DNA of 52,727 bases from Elainella saxicola E1 (GCA_002796835.1 LUGL01000037.1:26611-79337); one strand, 5' to 3'. Shown: positions 19,171 to 28,719, counted from the stretch's first letter. The notes: generated by a model from the sequence alone, not told the origin. Numbers and translations are program-made.

Positions 19171-20409
19171 GTGACGATGGCACGGGAACTAGAAACGATC
19201 CGCTATCTTCGCTCGACACAGGCCATTCGCGATCGCTGTGGAGCCTTATTTGAGTTGTGTTTGCAGGATCAACTATCGCATTTTCGGTGCGATCTGACTC
19301 AGCTCGATCGGGTGGCTGATTATGTGATCGAAACCATTCAAGCGGCCTATCCCGATTGGCAAATTCCGTTTCACAGCCGCTGGCGACATTTTCAGGCCGG
19401 TGGTGTCGATCGACTCTCAGACCTGCATCAAAAACTTTCGGCCTATTCGCCGTTAGAACGTGCTCGCATTCAATTCGATCTAGCAATTACCAGCGTTTTG
19501 CTGGACGCTGGAGCCGGAACCGTTTGGCGCTATACAGAAGCTGAGACCGGCAAAGAATTTGGTCGATCAGAGGGGTTGGCGGTGGCTAGCTATCACCTGT
19601 TTTTGCAGGGCAGATTTTCTAGCGATCCAGGCTATCCTTTGCGAGCTGATGCGATTGGATTGCAGCAGTTGAGCCTCAAACAGTTGGCCCAGGGATTTCA
19701 GGTCAGCGATCAGAATCCCTTAGTTGGTCTAGAGGGGCGATTGAAGTTGATGCAGCAGTTAGGACGGGTACTCGCCAGTCTGCCACAACTTTTTGGCGTA
19801 GAGAATCCTCGACCTGGCGCATTGGTCGATTATTTGATGGCCCAAGCTCAAGATGCTCAACTTTCTGCCCATCAGGTGTTTGAAGCGGTGTTGGTTGGAT
19901 TCAGCGAAATTTGGCCGGGTCGGATAACGATCGCCAATGTTAATTTGGGCGATGTCTGGCAGCATTCCGCCTTACCCAGTACCGACCTGGGCGCTCAACT
20001 GGTGCCGTTTCACAAACTTTCTCAGTGGCTCACCTATTCCCTATTGGAACCCCTGCAAGAATTAGGCTTGACTATCACCGAACTCAATCGCCTTACCGGA
20101 TTAGCGGAATATCGCAATGGCGGATTGTGTGTTGATCTGGGATTGCTGCAACCCAAACAGGCAGCAGTGCTGCAAGAATCCCATTTGCCCAGTTCGGAGG
20201 TGATCGTGGAATGGCGAGCGTTGACGGTGGTGTTGCTCGATCGGATCGCGGCCCAAATTCGTCAGCAGCGAGGGCAAACTGCGCTAGAACTCCCTTTAGC
20301 TAAAATTTTAGAAGGTGGCACTTGGGCTGCGGGAAGACGGATGGCGGCGGAACGGCGATCGAATGGTGCTTCCCCTATTCAGGTCAGGAGTGATGGGACG
20401 GTGTTTTAA
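19171..20409 (+). CDS. URC4 / DUF1688 family protein (uracil catabolism-associated)
   Basis: The 412-residue soluble protein belongs to DUF1688 (URC4/urg3). In the yeast Lachancea kluyveri URC4 is one of the genes needed for the URC route of uracil degradation, which also requires uracil phosphoribosyltransferase. Recognisable blocks include SRWRHFQAGGVDR, SVLLDAGAGTVWRY, EGLAVASYH and the ending LAKILEGGTWAAGR. Start is GTG 19171 (ATG two codons later is possible), two bases after upp. The GTP cyclohydrolase-like URC1 that usually accompanies it is not in this window. The biochemical step is undefined to my knowledge. Confidence 0.82.
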   Translation: MTMARELETIRYLRSTQAIRDRCGALFELCLQDQLSHFRCDLTQLDRVADYVIETIQAAYPDWQIPFHSRWRHFQAGGVDRLSDLHQKLSAYSPLERARIQFDLAITSVLLDAGAGTVWRYTEAETGKEFGRSEGLAVASYHLFLQGRFSSDPGYPLRADAIGLQQLSLKQLAQGFQVSDQNPLVGLEGRLKLMQQLGRVLASLPQLFGVENPRPGALVDYLMAQAQDAQLSAHQVFEAVLVGFSEIWPGRITIANVNLGDVWQHSALPSTDLGAQLVPFHKLSQWLTYSLLEPLQELGLTITELNRLTGLAEYRNGGLCVDLGLLQPKQAAVLQESHLPSSEVIVEWRALTVVLLDRIAAQIRQQRGQTALELPLAKILEGGTWAAGRRMAAERRSNGASPIQVRSDGTVF

Positions 20410-20431
20410 ATCTGTTTCTCTAGAGGTTGGG

Positions 20432-20737
20432 TTAAGTAGCCGAGCATTGGATCGATCGCACTTCCATCGCATCTGAAATCAGACAAACTCCGCCAAATCG
20501 ATTCAACACAGGACGCAGATGTTCGATTACGCGATCGACCTGTTCAGGAGCACAAATGGCGATCACGTAATCGTTTTCCATCATGTCAACCTCATGGGAA
20601 GTGGTGCCTTTAATGCCGTTCCCTTCCACATTGCGAATCACGGTATATTTAGCCACGCCTGCCTGCTTCAGACCGGCAATAATTTTGTTGAGTTCGATCG
20701 AATCTGAAATAATCTCAATTCGTTTAACGGGATACAT
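20432..20737 (-). CDS. sbtB: PII-like protein, SbtB type
   Basis: The 101-residue product has the ferredoxin-like fold pattern of PII-family proteins: VKRIEIISDSIELNKIIAGL, a T-loop region around GNGIKGTTSHEVDMMENDYV, and VDRVIEHLRPVLNRFGGVCLIS. SbtB binds adenine nucleotides and regulates the bicarbonate transporter SbtA, encoded directly upstream. The ATG at 20737 is preferred over TTG 20746 because it has GGAG at 20747-20750 and yields a standard N-terminus. The C-terminal CGPxGC redox loop of Synechocystis SbtB is absent; the protein ends IQCSAT. It lies five bases past the sbtA stop, in one operon. Confidence 0.82.
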   Translation of the reverse strand: MYPVKRIEIISDSIELNKIIAGLKQAGVAKYTVIRNVEGNGIKGTTSHEVDMMENDYVIAICAPEQVDRVIEHLRPVLNRFGGVCLISDAMEVRSIQCSAT

Positions 20738-20742
20738 GAGTC

Positions 20743-21717
20743 TCAACTCCAGAAAAAATTAATACCGTAGAGATATAGCGGAATACCAATGATAATATTG
20801 AATGGAAAGGTGACGGCTAATGCCGTAGATACATAAAGGCTGGGATTGGCCTCTGGCACGGTCAACCGCATTGCGGCTGGAACAGCAATATAAGATGCAC
20901 TGGCGCAGAGAACACAAAATAGTAGTGAGTCGCCTTGCGACATACCAATCAGTTTGGCAATCAGCAATCCAATCCCGGCATTGAGAATGGGAATCAGAAT
21001 GGCAAAGCCGATCAGAAAAATACCCGTTTTTTCTAAATCTTTAATCCGACGTGCGGCCACTAACCCCATATCCAGCAGGAAGAAGGTGAGAACGCCATAG
21101 AACATGTCTTGCGAGAAAGGTTTGAGCACTTCCCAACCATGCTCGCCGGTTAGAACACCGATCAACAAACTGCCCACCAGCAAAAACACCGAACTATTCA
21201 GAAATGCCTCTCGCAGTACCTCAGACCAGTTAAATTCCTGGGACTCGCTCTGATTGGCCGTAAACAATTTCACCAGAATCAATCCCACAATTATGGCAGG
21301 CGATTCCATCAGCGCCAACGCGGCCACCATGTAGCCATCAAAGGCAATATCGAGCTGTTGCAAAAATGATCCGGCGGTGATGAAAGTGACGGCACTGATC
21401 GATCCATAAGTTGCGGCGATCGCAGCAGCATTGTAGGCATCCAGTTTGAGCCGGAGAATAAAAAAGGTATAGAGCGGAACGACACAGGCCATCAGAATTG
21501 AAGCTAAAATGGTCAAGATCACCGCTTGATCCACACCACTTTTTACCAGTTCAACTCCACCCTTAAAGCCAATCGCAAATAGCAAATACAGCGAAAACAG
21601 CTTGGGCAACGGAGCCGGAATTTCCAGATCGGATTTGACGAAAATCGCCAGCATGCCCAAAAAGAAGAACAGCACTGGCGGATTCAGAATATTAGACAAA
21701 ATCAGGCTAGTGTTCAC
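20743..21717 (-). CDS. sbtA: Sodium-dependent bicarbonate transporter SbtA
   Basis: This 324-residue membrane protein belongs to the Sbt_1 family (Na+/bicarbonate symport) of the cyanobacterial CO2-concentrating mechanism. It has about ten membrane segments in two inverted halves, with IAATYGSISAVTF in the first half and SASYIAVPAAMRL in the second as the substrate-site loops. The TTG-initiated frame extends to 21765, but GTG 21717 has GGAGG six bases upstream and gives the expected membrane N-terminus, so I start there. The central cytoplasmic loop is shorter than in Synechocystis SbtA. It is followed directly by sbtB. Confidence 0.88.
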   Translation of the reverse strand: MNTSLILSNILNPPVLFFFLGMLAIFVKSDLEIPAPLPKLFSLYLLFAIGFKGGVELVKSGVDQAVILTILASILMACVVPLYTFFILRLKLDAYNAAAIAATYGSISAVTFITAGSFLQQLDIAFDGYMVAALALMESPAIIVGLILVKLFTANQSESQEFNWSEVLREAFLNSSVFLLVGSLLIGVLTGEHGWEVLKPFSQDMFYGVLTFFLLDMGLVAARRIKDLEKTGIFLIGFAILIPILNAGIGLLIAKLIGMSQGDSLLFCVLCASASYIAVPAAMRLTVPEANPSLYVSTALAVTFPFNIIIGIPLYLYGINFFWS

Positions 21718-21841
21718 GTCCAGCCCTCCATGCTCATCTGGCGGCAATGAGCTGCGGAACAGCAAGACAAATGCGGATTAACCATAGAAAACGATCGGAC
21801 CAATGCAATTTTCTGATCATAGACCGATCGGGGATGCCGCA

Positions 21842-23587
21842 CTAGCGCAATTGATTGCGGTCGATAAAGTTGATCAGCGCATCATATTTGGGGGAACCCG
21901 TTTGATCAACATGCTCCAGCACTCCCCAACTGCCCCATTTAGTTGGTGGCGTGATGTCTGAAAAGCTCATAAAGACATAGCCACCTGCCTGTTTCCACGA
22001 TTCCAGTAATTGACTGTAGAGGTCATGCATTTTGGGATCGCGGTTCAGCTTAATGAAGAAGTCGGTGAGTTTGTCGCTATTGGAGTTGACCAGATGCTGT
22101 CCCCCTTCATAGACCACCAGCTTTAAACCTTTCTGTTTGGCAATCTGCTGATGAAAGTTGAAATAGGCAGCCGTATCCGTCAGACTATCGGCATCTGATT
22201 GATTGGGAATCACACCTCCCTGTTTGATCTGGGTCCAGGCTCGATCGGCTGCTTGATTGCCGTCTTTGAGCCAGCCTTCAACAATCCCCTGGTTTTGGGG
22301 AATACCCAAATTTCCGCTAAAGTAGCCTGTGATTGCATAGGCATCGATCTGGTGCTGATAGCAGGGTTTATTGCCTTCTGCAACCCAGAGGGAGCAATCT
22401 AACGCACTGGCTTCTAATCCTTTCCAAGAGGTTTGGGTAGAGATAATCGAAATAACTCGATCGCGCTGATTCCCAAATACGCTTTTCCAAATATCCGACA
22501 TTTGGGCTGTGCGCATGCCATACCACTGCATGTAGGCATCACCTTTATCTTCTCCCCAGCGTGCCTTCCCCTGTTTTAATGCATATTGGGCTTGAGCAAA
22601 CATCCAGTTCCAAACTTCATTGGAGAATTCCACATAGACTTTCGACTGAGGATCGAGCCGCTCTTTCACCAATTTGGCGAAATTGTTCATGTACTCGTCC
22701 GTCGCTAAATGCGGAATGTTGAACCAGGGATGGGCGTGCAAGCGATTAGCTAACTCCACCATGATTTCGATCGGCACCCCTTTGATCGCGTAGGTAGCAT
22801 CGTCCACTTGAGGTCGATTCGACCATTCCTGCTGCTGGGAATTGTTTGTTCCCATCCAGTCCATGAAGCGGATGGTACCAAACTTCTTGATGCGCTCTAA
22901 GAACAACGGATTGAAGATTTCCTTTTGAAAGGTACTCTCATGCTCGATCGGGACAACGTGAATATTGCGGATATAGTTGCCAGTTTTATTTGGATCAGTA
23001 GAACGAATGCTCAGGTAAATGCCTCCATCTGAAGGGGTCACCTGGATCACATCTCGACCCAGTTTCGACTGAGCCTCATCCTTCTTAGCATCGAATTGAT
23101 AGGCGATCTCGCCCTCTCCTTCATAGAGCACAACATATGTACCCCCTGGATAGCGAGACATTTCGCGAAACAACAGCGTACTGACTTGGCTATAGCGGGG
23201 AGCATCTGCTGGCGCAGGTAGAGACTTAACCCAACCATACTCATCCAAATCTAGCTGATCGTACTCTTCCGTATCCCAGACGCCTTCACAATCTGTACCG
23301 GGCTGGCATTGGGTAATCCATCTTCGAGCCGATTTAAAAGCATCCAGAAAGGGAATCTGAGTGGATGAGTCAGCAATCCCTGCCAGATTGGTCCCCAGTC
23401 CTAACCCTTCAGTGGAAACATAGCGCAGAGCAGGATCAAAGACTTGACTCTGAAACGAGTCAGCATTGCCAAAGGGGGCAGCGCAGGATACAACGCAGTA
23501 AAGAACCAGAGTAAATAGGGCAATTAAACCAGGGGGGCGAGAAGCGAAACGATGAATGCGGAAATTACTTCTGGAGATCATGGGCAA
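21842..23587 (-). CDS. Lipoprotein with TIM-barrel glycoside-hydrolase features
   Basis: The 581-residue protein has an N-terminal signal (about 18-34) with a lipobox ending VVSC, so C35 is the likely lipid-modified residue and the protein is exported. The body contains YVEFSNEVWN with E324 in an Asn-Glu pair and, near residue 495, VVYEGGQHL with a second Glu. These are the acid/base and nucleophile positions expected in clan-A glycoside hydrolases. Proteins of this type are often annotated as cellulose-binding. I cannot name the GH family or substrate. It neighbours the dTDP-rhamnose genes, so a role in exopolysaccharide processing is plausible. Confidence 0.68.
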   Translation of the reverse strand: MPMISRSNFRIHRFASRPPGLIALFTLVLYCVVSCAAPFGNADSFQSQVFDPALRYVSTEGLGLGTNLAGIADSSTQIPFLDAFKSARRWITQCQPGTDCEGVWDTEEYDQLDLDEYGWVKSLPAPADAPRYSQVSTLLFREMSRYPGGTYVVLYEGEGEIAYQFDAKKDEAQSKLGRDVIQVTPSDGGIYLSIRSTDPNKTGNYIRNIHVVPIEHESTFQKEIFNPLFLERIKKFGTIRFMDWMGTNNSQQQEWSNRPQVDDATYAIKGVPIEIMVELANRLHAHPWFNIPHLATDEYMNNFAKLVKERLDPQSKVYVEFSNEVWNWMFAQAQYALKQGKARWGEDKGDAYMQWYGMRTAQMSDIWKSVFGNQRDRVISIISTQTSWKGLEASALDCSLWVAEGNKPCYQHQIDAYAITGYFSGNLGIPQNQGIVEGWLKDGNQAADRAWTQIKQGGVIPNQSDADSLTDTAAYFNFHQQIAKQKGLKLVVYEGGQHLVNSNSDKLTDFFIKLNRDPKMHDLYSQLLESWKQAGGYVFMSFSDITPPTKWGSWGVLEHVDQTGSPKYDALINFIDRNQLR

Positions 23588-23678
23588 TATTCTCCTGATT
23601 CAGGCAATGTTCACAGCAGCAGGACCAGTTCGATCGCTCATCCCCAATGGTCTTATTTTGAGTAAGACCCACTCAGGC

Positions 23679-24785
23679 CTAAGCGTATACCTGCCGATAG
23701 TAGGCTTGGTATTCTTCCGAGAGCAGCGGTTGCCACCATTCGCGATTGTTTAGATACCACTCTACGGTGCGTCGTAACCCTCCTTCCACGGTCTCAGCAG
23801 GCGTCCAACCCAATTCGGTCTGAATTTTGGTGGCATCAATCGCATACCGACGATCGTGTCCTGGTCTATCTTTGACGAAGGTAATCAAATTTTGTGCCGG
23901 ACTAACGGGTAAATTCGGCGCTAATTCATTCATCAGCTCACACAGCATGTTGACCAAGTCAATATTCTTGACTTCGTTGTTGCCGCCAATATTATAGGTT
24001 TCTCCAGGCGTTCCTTTATGAATCACCACATCCAAGGCGCTGCAATGATCGCCAACATACAACCAGTCGCGCACATTTTGTCCGTCTCCGTAAACAGGCA
24101 GCGGTTTACCCATCAGGATGTTGATGCACATGAGCGGAATCAGCTTTTCCGGAAAATGGTAGGGGCCGTAGTTATTGGAGCAGTTGGTGATCAACGTGGG
24201 CATGCCATAGGTATGGTAGTAGGCCCGCACTAAATGATCGCTACCTGCTTTTGAAGCTGAGTAAGGACTATTGGGCGCATAGGCTGTCTTTTCAGTAAAG
24301 GCCGGATCATCCATTTCCAGACTGCCATATACCTCATCCGTTGAGACATGATGAAAACGATAATGGTCTGGACAACCCGCATTCAACCAGTGTTGCCGAA
24401 ATGCTTCTAGCAACGTAAAAGTACCAACTACATTCGTTTGGACAAACGCACCTGGTCCCAAGATCGAGCGATCCACATGAGATTCCGCCGCAAAATGAGC
24501 GATCGTATCAATTTCTTCGGTTTGTAGGAGTTCATCAATCAGATCGCGATCGCAAATATCCCCCTGCACAAATCGCAGATTTGCTTTGCCTTCCAAGCTC
24601 GCCAAATTATTGCGATTGCCCGCATAGGTGAGTGCATCCAGAACAATGACTCGATCGCCAAGATACTTCTGGCACCAGTGATGGACAAAGTTCGAACCAA
24701 TGAATCCTGCCCCTCCGGTCACAATCAATTTACGCGGTGTTCTCGAAGGCATCGCTTGCTCAACAACAGTCATAGCTTGAATCAA
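23679..24785 (-). CDS. rfbB: dTDP-glucose 4,6-dehydratase
   Basis: RfbB (RmlB) is an NAD+-dependent short-chain dehydratase making dTDP-4-keto-6-deoxyglucose, step two of dTDP-rhamnose synthesis. The 368-residue product has the NAD loop [11 protein letters not shown] (G24, G27, G30), the catalytic STDEVYGSL and [11 protein letters not shown] (Tyr and Lys) and [18 protein letters not shown]. An N-terminal extension of about 16 residues precedes the Rossmann fold; in-frame ATGs at codons 5 and 12 are alternative starts. It is last in the minus-strand order rfbC-rfbD-rfbA-rfbB, separated from rfbA by 98 bp. Confidence 0.96.
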   Translation of the reverse strand: MIQAMTVVEQAMPSRTPRKLIVTGGAGFIGSNFVHHWCQKYLGDRVIVLDALTYAGNRNNLASLEGKANLRFVQGDICDRDLIDELLQTEEIDTIAHFAAESHVDRSILGPGAFVQTNVVGTFTLLEAFRQHWLNAGCPDHYRFHHVSTDEVYGSLEMDDPAFTEKTAYAPNSPYSASKAGSDHLVRAYYHTYGMPTLITNCSNNYGPYHFPEKLIPLMCINILMGKPLPVYGDGQNVRDWLYVGDHCSALDVVIHKGTPGETYNIGGNNEVKNIDLVNMLCELMNELAPNLPVSPAQNLITFVKDRPGHDRRYAIDATKIQTELGWTPAETVEGGLRRTVEWYLNNREWWQPLLSEEYQAYYRQVYA

Positions 24786-24850
24786 TCCTGTAACCTAAAG
24801 TGGACAAAAATTGTGACTGGCAAAATATTCAGTACAATTCTGAGCTGCTT

Positions 24851-24879
24851 TTCAAAACTCAGAATTCAAAACTCAAAAT
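24851..24879. repeat. Short direct repeat TTCAAAACTCA
   Basis: TTCAAAACTCAGAA is followed directly by TTCAAAACTCAAAA in the rfbA-rfbB spacer. A near-identical pair occurs at 32258-32298, so this is a dispersed intergenic repeat of the kind common in cyanobacteria. Confidence 0.7.
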
Positions 24880-24883
24880 AGCT

Positions 24884-25957
24884 TTAATTGAGTTCAATTT
24901 GACAATCATCGCCAATCATAAATCGCAAAGCTTTCGGGCGACGGGGAGCTTCTTTCAAATGTGCCCGTTGTCCAATAACACTATCAACAATGCGATGATG
25001 AATACCTTCCACTTTTGCCTTTTGCAAAATTACGCTATGTTCTAAATCAGCATCGATGAGTGAGACTTCGTCGGCAATACTGCTATAAGGACCAATAAAA
25101 CAGTTTTCCAGGTGACAGTTACTGCCGATCGTCACGGGACCCCGAATTGTGCAGTTGATTACTTGAGAACCTGGTCCGATTTGCACCCGACCGATAATTT
25201 GGCTTTGCTCATCCACTTCACCCTGCACTGATGCCTGAAGACAGGTGTCGAGGATGACGCGGTTGGCTTCCAGCAGGTCGTCTTTCTTTCCAGTATCCAG
25301 CCACCAGCCTCGAATCTGACGAGCTTCCACCGATTTTTGTTGATCGATGAGCGCCTGAATTGCATCGGTGATTTCTAGTTCTCCCCGTGCCGAAGGCTGA
25401 ATGGAATCGATCGCACGATGAATGATTTCAGAGAAAATATAAATTCCAACTAACGCCAAGTTCGAAGGCGGATTTTTCGGCTTTTCCACCAATTGCAGCA
25501 ACCGTCCATCGGCATCGACTTTGGCCACCCCAAACGCACTGGGATTGGCTACCGGACAGAGCAGTGTTAAAGCATCTAGATTTGCGGCTTTGAACTGCTC
25601 CAGAAACAGATCCAAATCGCTCTGCACCAGGTTGTCACCCAAATACATCACAAACGGTGAATCTTGCAAGAACGATCGGGCAATTTTGACGGCATGGGCC
25701 AATCCGGCTGGCTTATCTTGCAAAATATAAGTGATATTAGCTCCAAAGCGGTCACCATTGCCGGTTTTCGCTTTAACTTCCTCACCGGTTTCTGGACTAA
25801 TGATAATGCCGATATCGGTAATGCCTGCGGCAACAATCGATTCAATGCCGTACCAAAGAATAGGTTTGTTGGCAACCGGGACAAGTTGCTTGGCTCCTGT
25901 ATAAGTGAGCGGACGCAGACGGGTTCCTTTACCACCAGAGAGAATGATTGCTTTCAT
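24884..25957 (-). CDS. rfbA: Glucose-1-phosphate thymidylyltransferase (long form)
   Basis: RfbA (RmlA) joins dTTP and glucose-1-phosphate, step one of dTDP-rhamnose synthesis. The 357-residue product opens with MKAIILSGGKGTRLRPLTY (nucleotide-binding G-rich loop) and has the KQLVPVANKP, YLGDNL and VEKPKNPPS blocks. Residues from about 240 form a left-handed beta-helix tail with hexapeptide character, so this is the long form rather than the ~290-residue RmlA. It starts with ATG overlapping the end of rfbD by four bases, implying coupling. Confidence 0.94.
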   Translation of the reverse strand: MKAIILSGGKGTRLRPLTYTGAKQLVPVANKPILWYGIESIVAAGITDIGIIISPETGEEVKAKTGNGDRFGANITYILQDKPAGLAHAVKIARSFLQDSPFVMYLGDNLVQSDLDLFLEQFKAANLDALTLLCPVANPSAFGVAKVDADGRLLQLVEKPKNPPSNLALVGIYIFSEIIHRAIDSIQPSARGELEITDAIQALIDQQKSVEARQIRGWWLDTGKKDDLLEANRVILDTCLQASVQGEVDEQSQIIGRVQIGPGSQVINCTIRGPVTIGSNCHLENCFIGPYSSIADEVSLIDADLEHSVILQKAKVEGIHHRIVDSVIGQRAHLKEAPRRPKALRFMIGDDCQIELN

Positions 25958-26871
25958 AGGTTACTGAGATAGAGTTCAGAGAGCATCTGTCTTAACCCTT
26001 GCCGCCACTGGGGAGCAGGAGCTTGCAGAATGGATTGGATCTTCTGATTGGCCAGCACCGAATAGGCTGGACGCTGGGTGGGGGTGGGATACTCAGCCGT
26101 CGTGATGGGGACTACTCGTTGCAGCTTCAGGGGAACTCCCAGGGATTTGGCTTCCTCGAAGATGGCGACGGCGAAGTCATACCAACTCGTCACGCCGCTG
26201 TTGGTGAAGTGATAGATGCCGCTCAAATCGGCATGATCAACTTGCGGATCGAGAAACTGACAGGTAAGCGTGGTAATTGTTCTGGCAATTTCAGCGGTCC
26301 AAGTGGGAGTTCCAACTTGATCGGCTACCACTCGCACCTCTTCGCGATCGCCCCCCAATCGCAGCATGGTTTTGACGAAATTCCCTTTGCCTGCGGCTCC
26401 ATATACCCAGGCCGTTCTCAGAATCAAATAATGGAAATCGGGGTGACGATTGGAGACTTCTAAAATCTCCTCTTCTCCGGCTCGCTTCGATTTACCATAC
26501 TCGCCTAGTGGATTGGTCGCATCAGTCTCCAGATAGGGCGTATTCTTGCAGCCATCAAAAACATAGTCTGTAGAAATATGGATCAGCGGAATTCTCAGCT
26601 TTTGAGCCACTTCTGCCATTCGTTTGGGAGCAGTCGCATTCACTGAATAGGCTAAGTCAGGCTCTGATTCTGCTTTATCTACGGCAGTATAAGCTGCCGC
26701 GTTCACCACAACATCCGGTTCAATTGTTTCGATCGTGGTTTGGATCACATCCGGTTGAGTCAGATCGAGCTGTGACCGTCCTACGCCTGTGACTGTCCCA
26801 AGCGGTGCCAGCGTTCTCAGCAGTTCGTGCCCCACTTGGCCATCTTGCCCGATGAGTAAAATCCGCTTCAT
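25954..26871 (-). CDS. rfbD: dTDP-4-dehydrorhamnose reductase
   Basis: RfbD (RmlD) performs the last step, NADPH-dependent reduction to dTDP-L-rhamnose. The 305-residue protein has the LIGQDGQVGHELL dinucleotide loop, ISTDYVFDG, the active-site Tyr-Lys in LGEYGKSKRAGEE, and LRTAWVYGAAGKNF-like ILRTAWVYGAAGKGNF. It overlaps rfbC and rfbA by four bases at each end, which strongly supports one polycistronic message. Confidence 0.95.
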   Translation of the reverse strand: MKRILLIGQDGQVGHELLRTLAPLGTVTGVGRSQLDLTQPDVIQTTIETIEPDVVVNAAAYTAVDKAESEPDLAYSVNATAPKRMAEVAQKLRIPLIHISTDYVFDGCKNTPYLETDATNPLGEYGKSKRAGEEEILEVSNRHPDFHYLILRTAWVYGAAGKGNFVKTMLRLGGDREEVRVVADQVGTPTWTAEIARTITTLTCQFLDPQVDHADLSGIYHFTNSGVTSWYDFAVAIFEEAKSLGVPLKLQRVVPITTAEYPTPTQRPAYSVLANQKIQSILQAPAPQWRQGLRQMLSELYLSNL

Positions 26872-27413
26872 GCAAACACCTCAGCTGTGCTGAACGGTTG
26901 GCCTATCTGATCTTTGGCCGAAACAATAGGCTCTTCTGCTAATGGCCAAGCAATATCCAGCATTGGATCGTTCCAGAGGAGCGATCGTTCATGTTCTGGG
27001 GCATAGAAGTCTGTGGTCTTGTACAGCACTTCCGTCCCATCCACTAAGGAGAGAAATCCATGGGCGAATCCAGGTGGAACCCAAATCTGCTGCTTATTTT
27101 CAGCGCTCAATTCATAGCCAACCCATTGCCCAAAGGTCGGAGAACTGCGGCGAATATCGACTGCAACATCAAAAACTGCACCCGCGACCACCCGCACCAA
27201 TTTACCTTGCGACTGCTGAATTTGATAGTGTAAGCCGCGTAGAACATTGGCTGCGGAGCGAGAGTGATTATCTTGCACAAAGCGCAACTCGCTGCCGATT
27301 TTGTCTTGAAAGACTTTCTCATTGAAACTCTCAAAAAAGAAACCCCGTTCATCGCCGAAAACACGAGGCTCAATGATCATTACATCGGGAATTTCAGTGG
27401 GTGTAATTTTCAT
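26868..27413 (-). CDS. rfbC: dTDP-4-dehydrorhamnose 3,5-epimerase
   Basis: RfbC (RmlC) is the cupin epimerase acting between RfbB and RfbD. The 181-residue protein shows ERGFFFESFN, QDNHSRSAANVLRGLHYQ with the catalytic His, VDIRRSSPTFGQW and PPGFAHGFLSL, all family hallmarks. It is the first gene of the rfbC-D-A-B group; the 85 bp upstream, before the GT2 gene, may hold the promoter. Confidence 0.96.
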   Translation of the reverse strand: MKITPTEIPDVMIIEPRVFGDERGFFFESFNEKVFQDKIGSELRFVQDNHSRSAANVLRGLHYQIQQSQGKLVRVVAGAVFDVAVDIRRSSPTFGQWVGYELSAENKQQIWVPPGFAHGFLSLVDGTEVLYKTTDFYAPEHERSLLWNDPMLDIAWPLAEEPIVSAKDQIGQPFSTAEVFA

Positions 27414-27498
27414 TCAGGCTTCTCTCTGGATGGTTAACTACTCAGATTATGTCAATTACAACAACTAGGGCCAGCTACTTCTCGAGCGCATTATTTGA

Positions 27499-28719
27499 TT
27501 AAGACTTTGAACCGTCGATCGCATCCCGTTCGGTGCGTACCCATTTGGTTTGAGGTTTAACAAGGAAAGCAAAATAAAGCGGAATTTTCCAGAGGATATA
27601 AAGTGGAATGGCAAGCAAAGTGCGGGCTGGCAAATCTGCTCGGCCAAAGTTCCACCAGGCTACTAAAATTGCCATTAAAATCATTCCTCCTTCAAGCAGC
27701 AGGAGCATCACTGGCAACCAAGCCTGCAATATCAGACATGCCATTGCTGCAACGAAGGTGATTCCTGCCCAAAGCATCACCAGCAGCGAAAGAGGCGGAA
27801 TACTCAAATCCAACGCAATCGCCATCAGGTCAAACCGCTTTTGTTGAATAGCGGCTTTAACTAGAGACGGAATCTGTGATCGCATGGTTTGTAGATGACC
27901 ATGTTCCCATCGAGTACGCTGCGTTGTGGCAGCTTGATCCTGTTGCGGCAGCAAACCCAATACCTTCGTTCCCGGACAAAAAGCGGTCGGATAACCTGCG
28001 ATCGCCAAATCCATTGAGAGTTGCATGTCTTCCACAATATTGCCACTGGCCAAGGAGACTTGACAAATGACTGACCAAGGGAAAGCCATGCCAGTTCCCG
28101 TCAAAATGCCTGGCAAATTCAGGTTGAAACAACCTTGAGGGCGCACCCAGTTCTTCACTAAAAACGCCAATGTAGAAACTGTGTCTTTGGGCTTAGGTGG
28201 AGTGGGCTGCTCCATCAAATAAACAGCCTGTACAGGACGGTTCTTAACTACAGCAGTTTCAGCAATGCGATCAAGTGTTCCAGATTGCACCATACAATCT
28301 GCATCCACCACAATCACAACATCAGGTGGATCATTTGCTAAAAATTGCAGGCCATAATCGAGAGCATAACCTTTCCCTCGGTGATCGGTGTCTTGCCGTT
28401 CAATGACGGTTGCGCCTGTGTTTCGAGCCACTGCAGCAGTAGAATCCGTGCAATTATCTGCAATCACAATCAGGCGATCGGTGGGCTGAAGCTGAGATAC
28501 CAAGTTAGATAGAACAGGTTCAATTCCCAAAGCTTCATTGTGAGCAGGCATCAGCACTGCAATTTTAGGCCGGGATGAAAGTTTATTCCAGTGTTTTCGA
28601 ACTGGCAATAAAGCTGCTAGACACTCAACCAACAGCACAAAAATCGGGATGAATAGCAGTAGTGAAATTGCCAGCAAAACAATTTGGCTGAGCCAGGCAA
28701 CCGTAGGAGAAGTAATCAC
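27499..28719 (-). CDS. Membrane-bound family 2 glycosyltransferase
   Basis: The 406-residue protein is a processive-type GT2. It has an N-terminal membrane segment (about 9-35), the VLMPAHNEA start of the GT-A domain, the DxD motif D139-D141 (VDADC), the E230-D231 pair (IVEDMQLS) and QRTRW at 267-271. About three more membrane segments lie at 300-395. The ED and QxxRW motifs together resemble cellulose/hyaluronan synthase-like enzymes. It starts with GTG. It is upstream of and co-directional with the rhamnose genes, so use of an activated sugar in a surface polysaccharide is a reasonable inference. Confidence 0.87.
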   Translation of the reverse strand: MITSPTVAWLSQIVLLAISLLLFIPIFVLLVECLAALLPVRKHWNKLSSRPKIAVLMPAHNEALGIEPVLSNLVSQLQPTDRLIVIADNCTDSTAAVARNTGATVIERQDTDHRGKGYALDYGLQFLANDPPDVVIVVDADCMVQSGTLDRIAETAVVKNRPVQAVYLMEQPTPPKPKDTVSTLAFLVKNWVRPQGCFNLNLPGILTGTGMAFPWSVICQVSLASGNIVEDMQLSMDLAIAGYPTAFCPGTKVLGLLPQQDQAATTQRTRWEHGHLQTMRSQIPSLVKAAIQQKRFDLMAIALDLSIPPLSLLVMLWAGITFVAAMACLILQAWLPVMLLLLEGGMILMAILVAWWNFGRADLPARTLLAIPLYILWKIPLYFAFLVKPQTKWVRTERDAIDGSKS

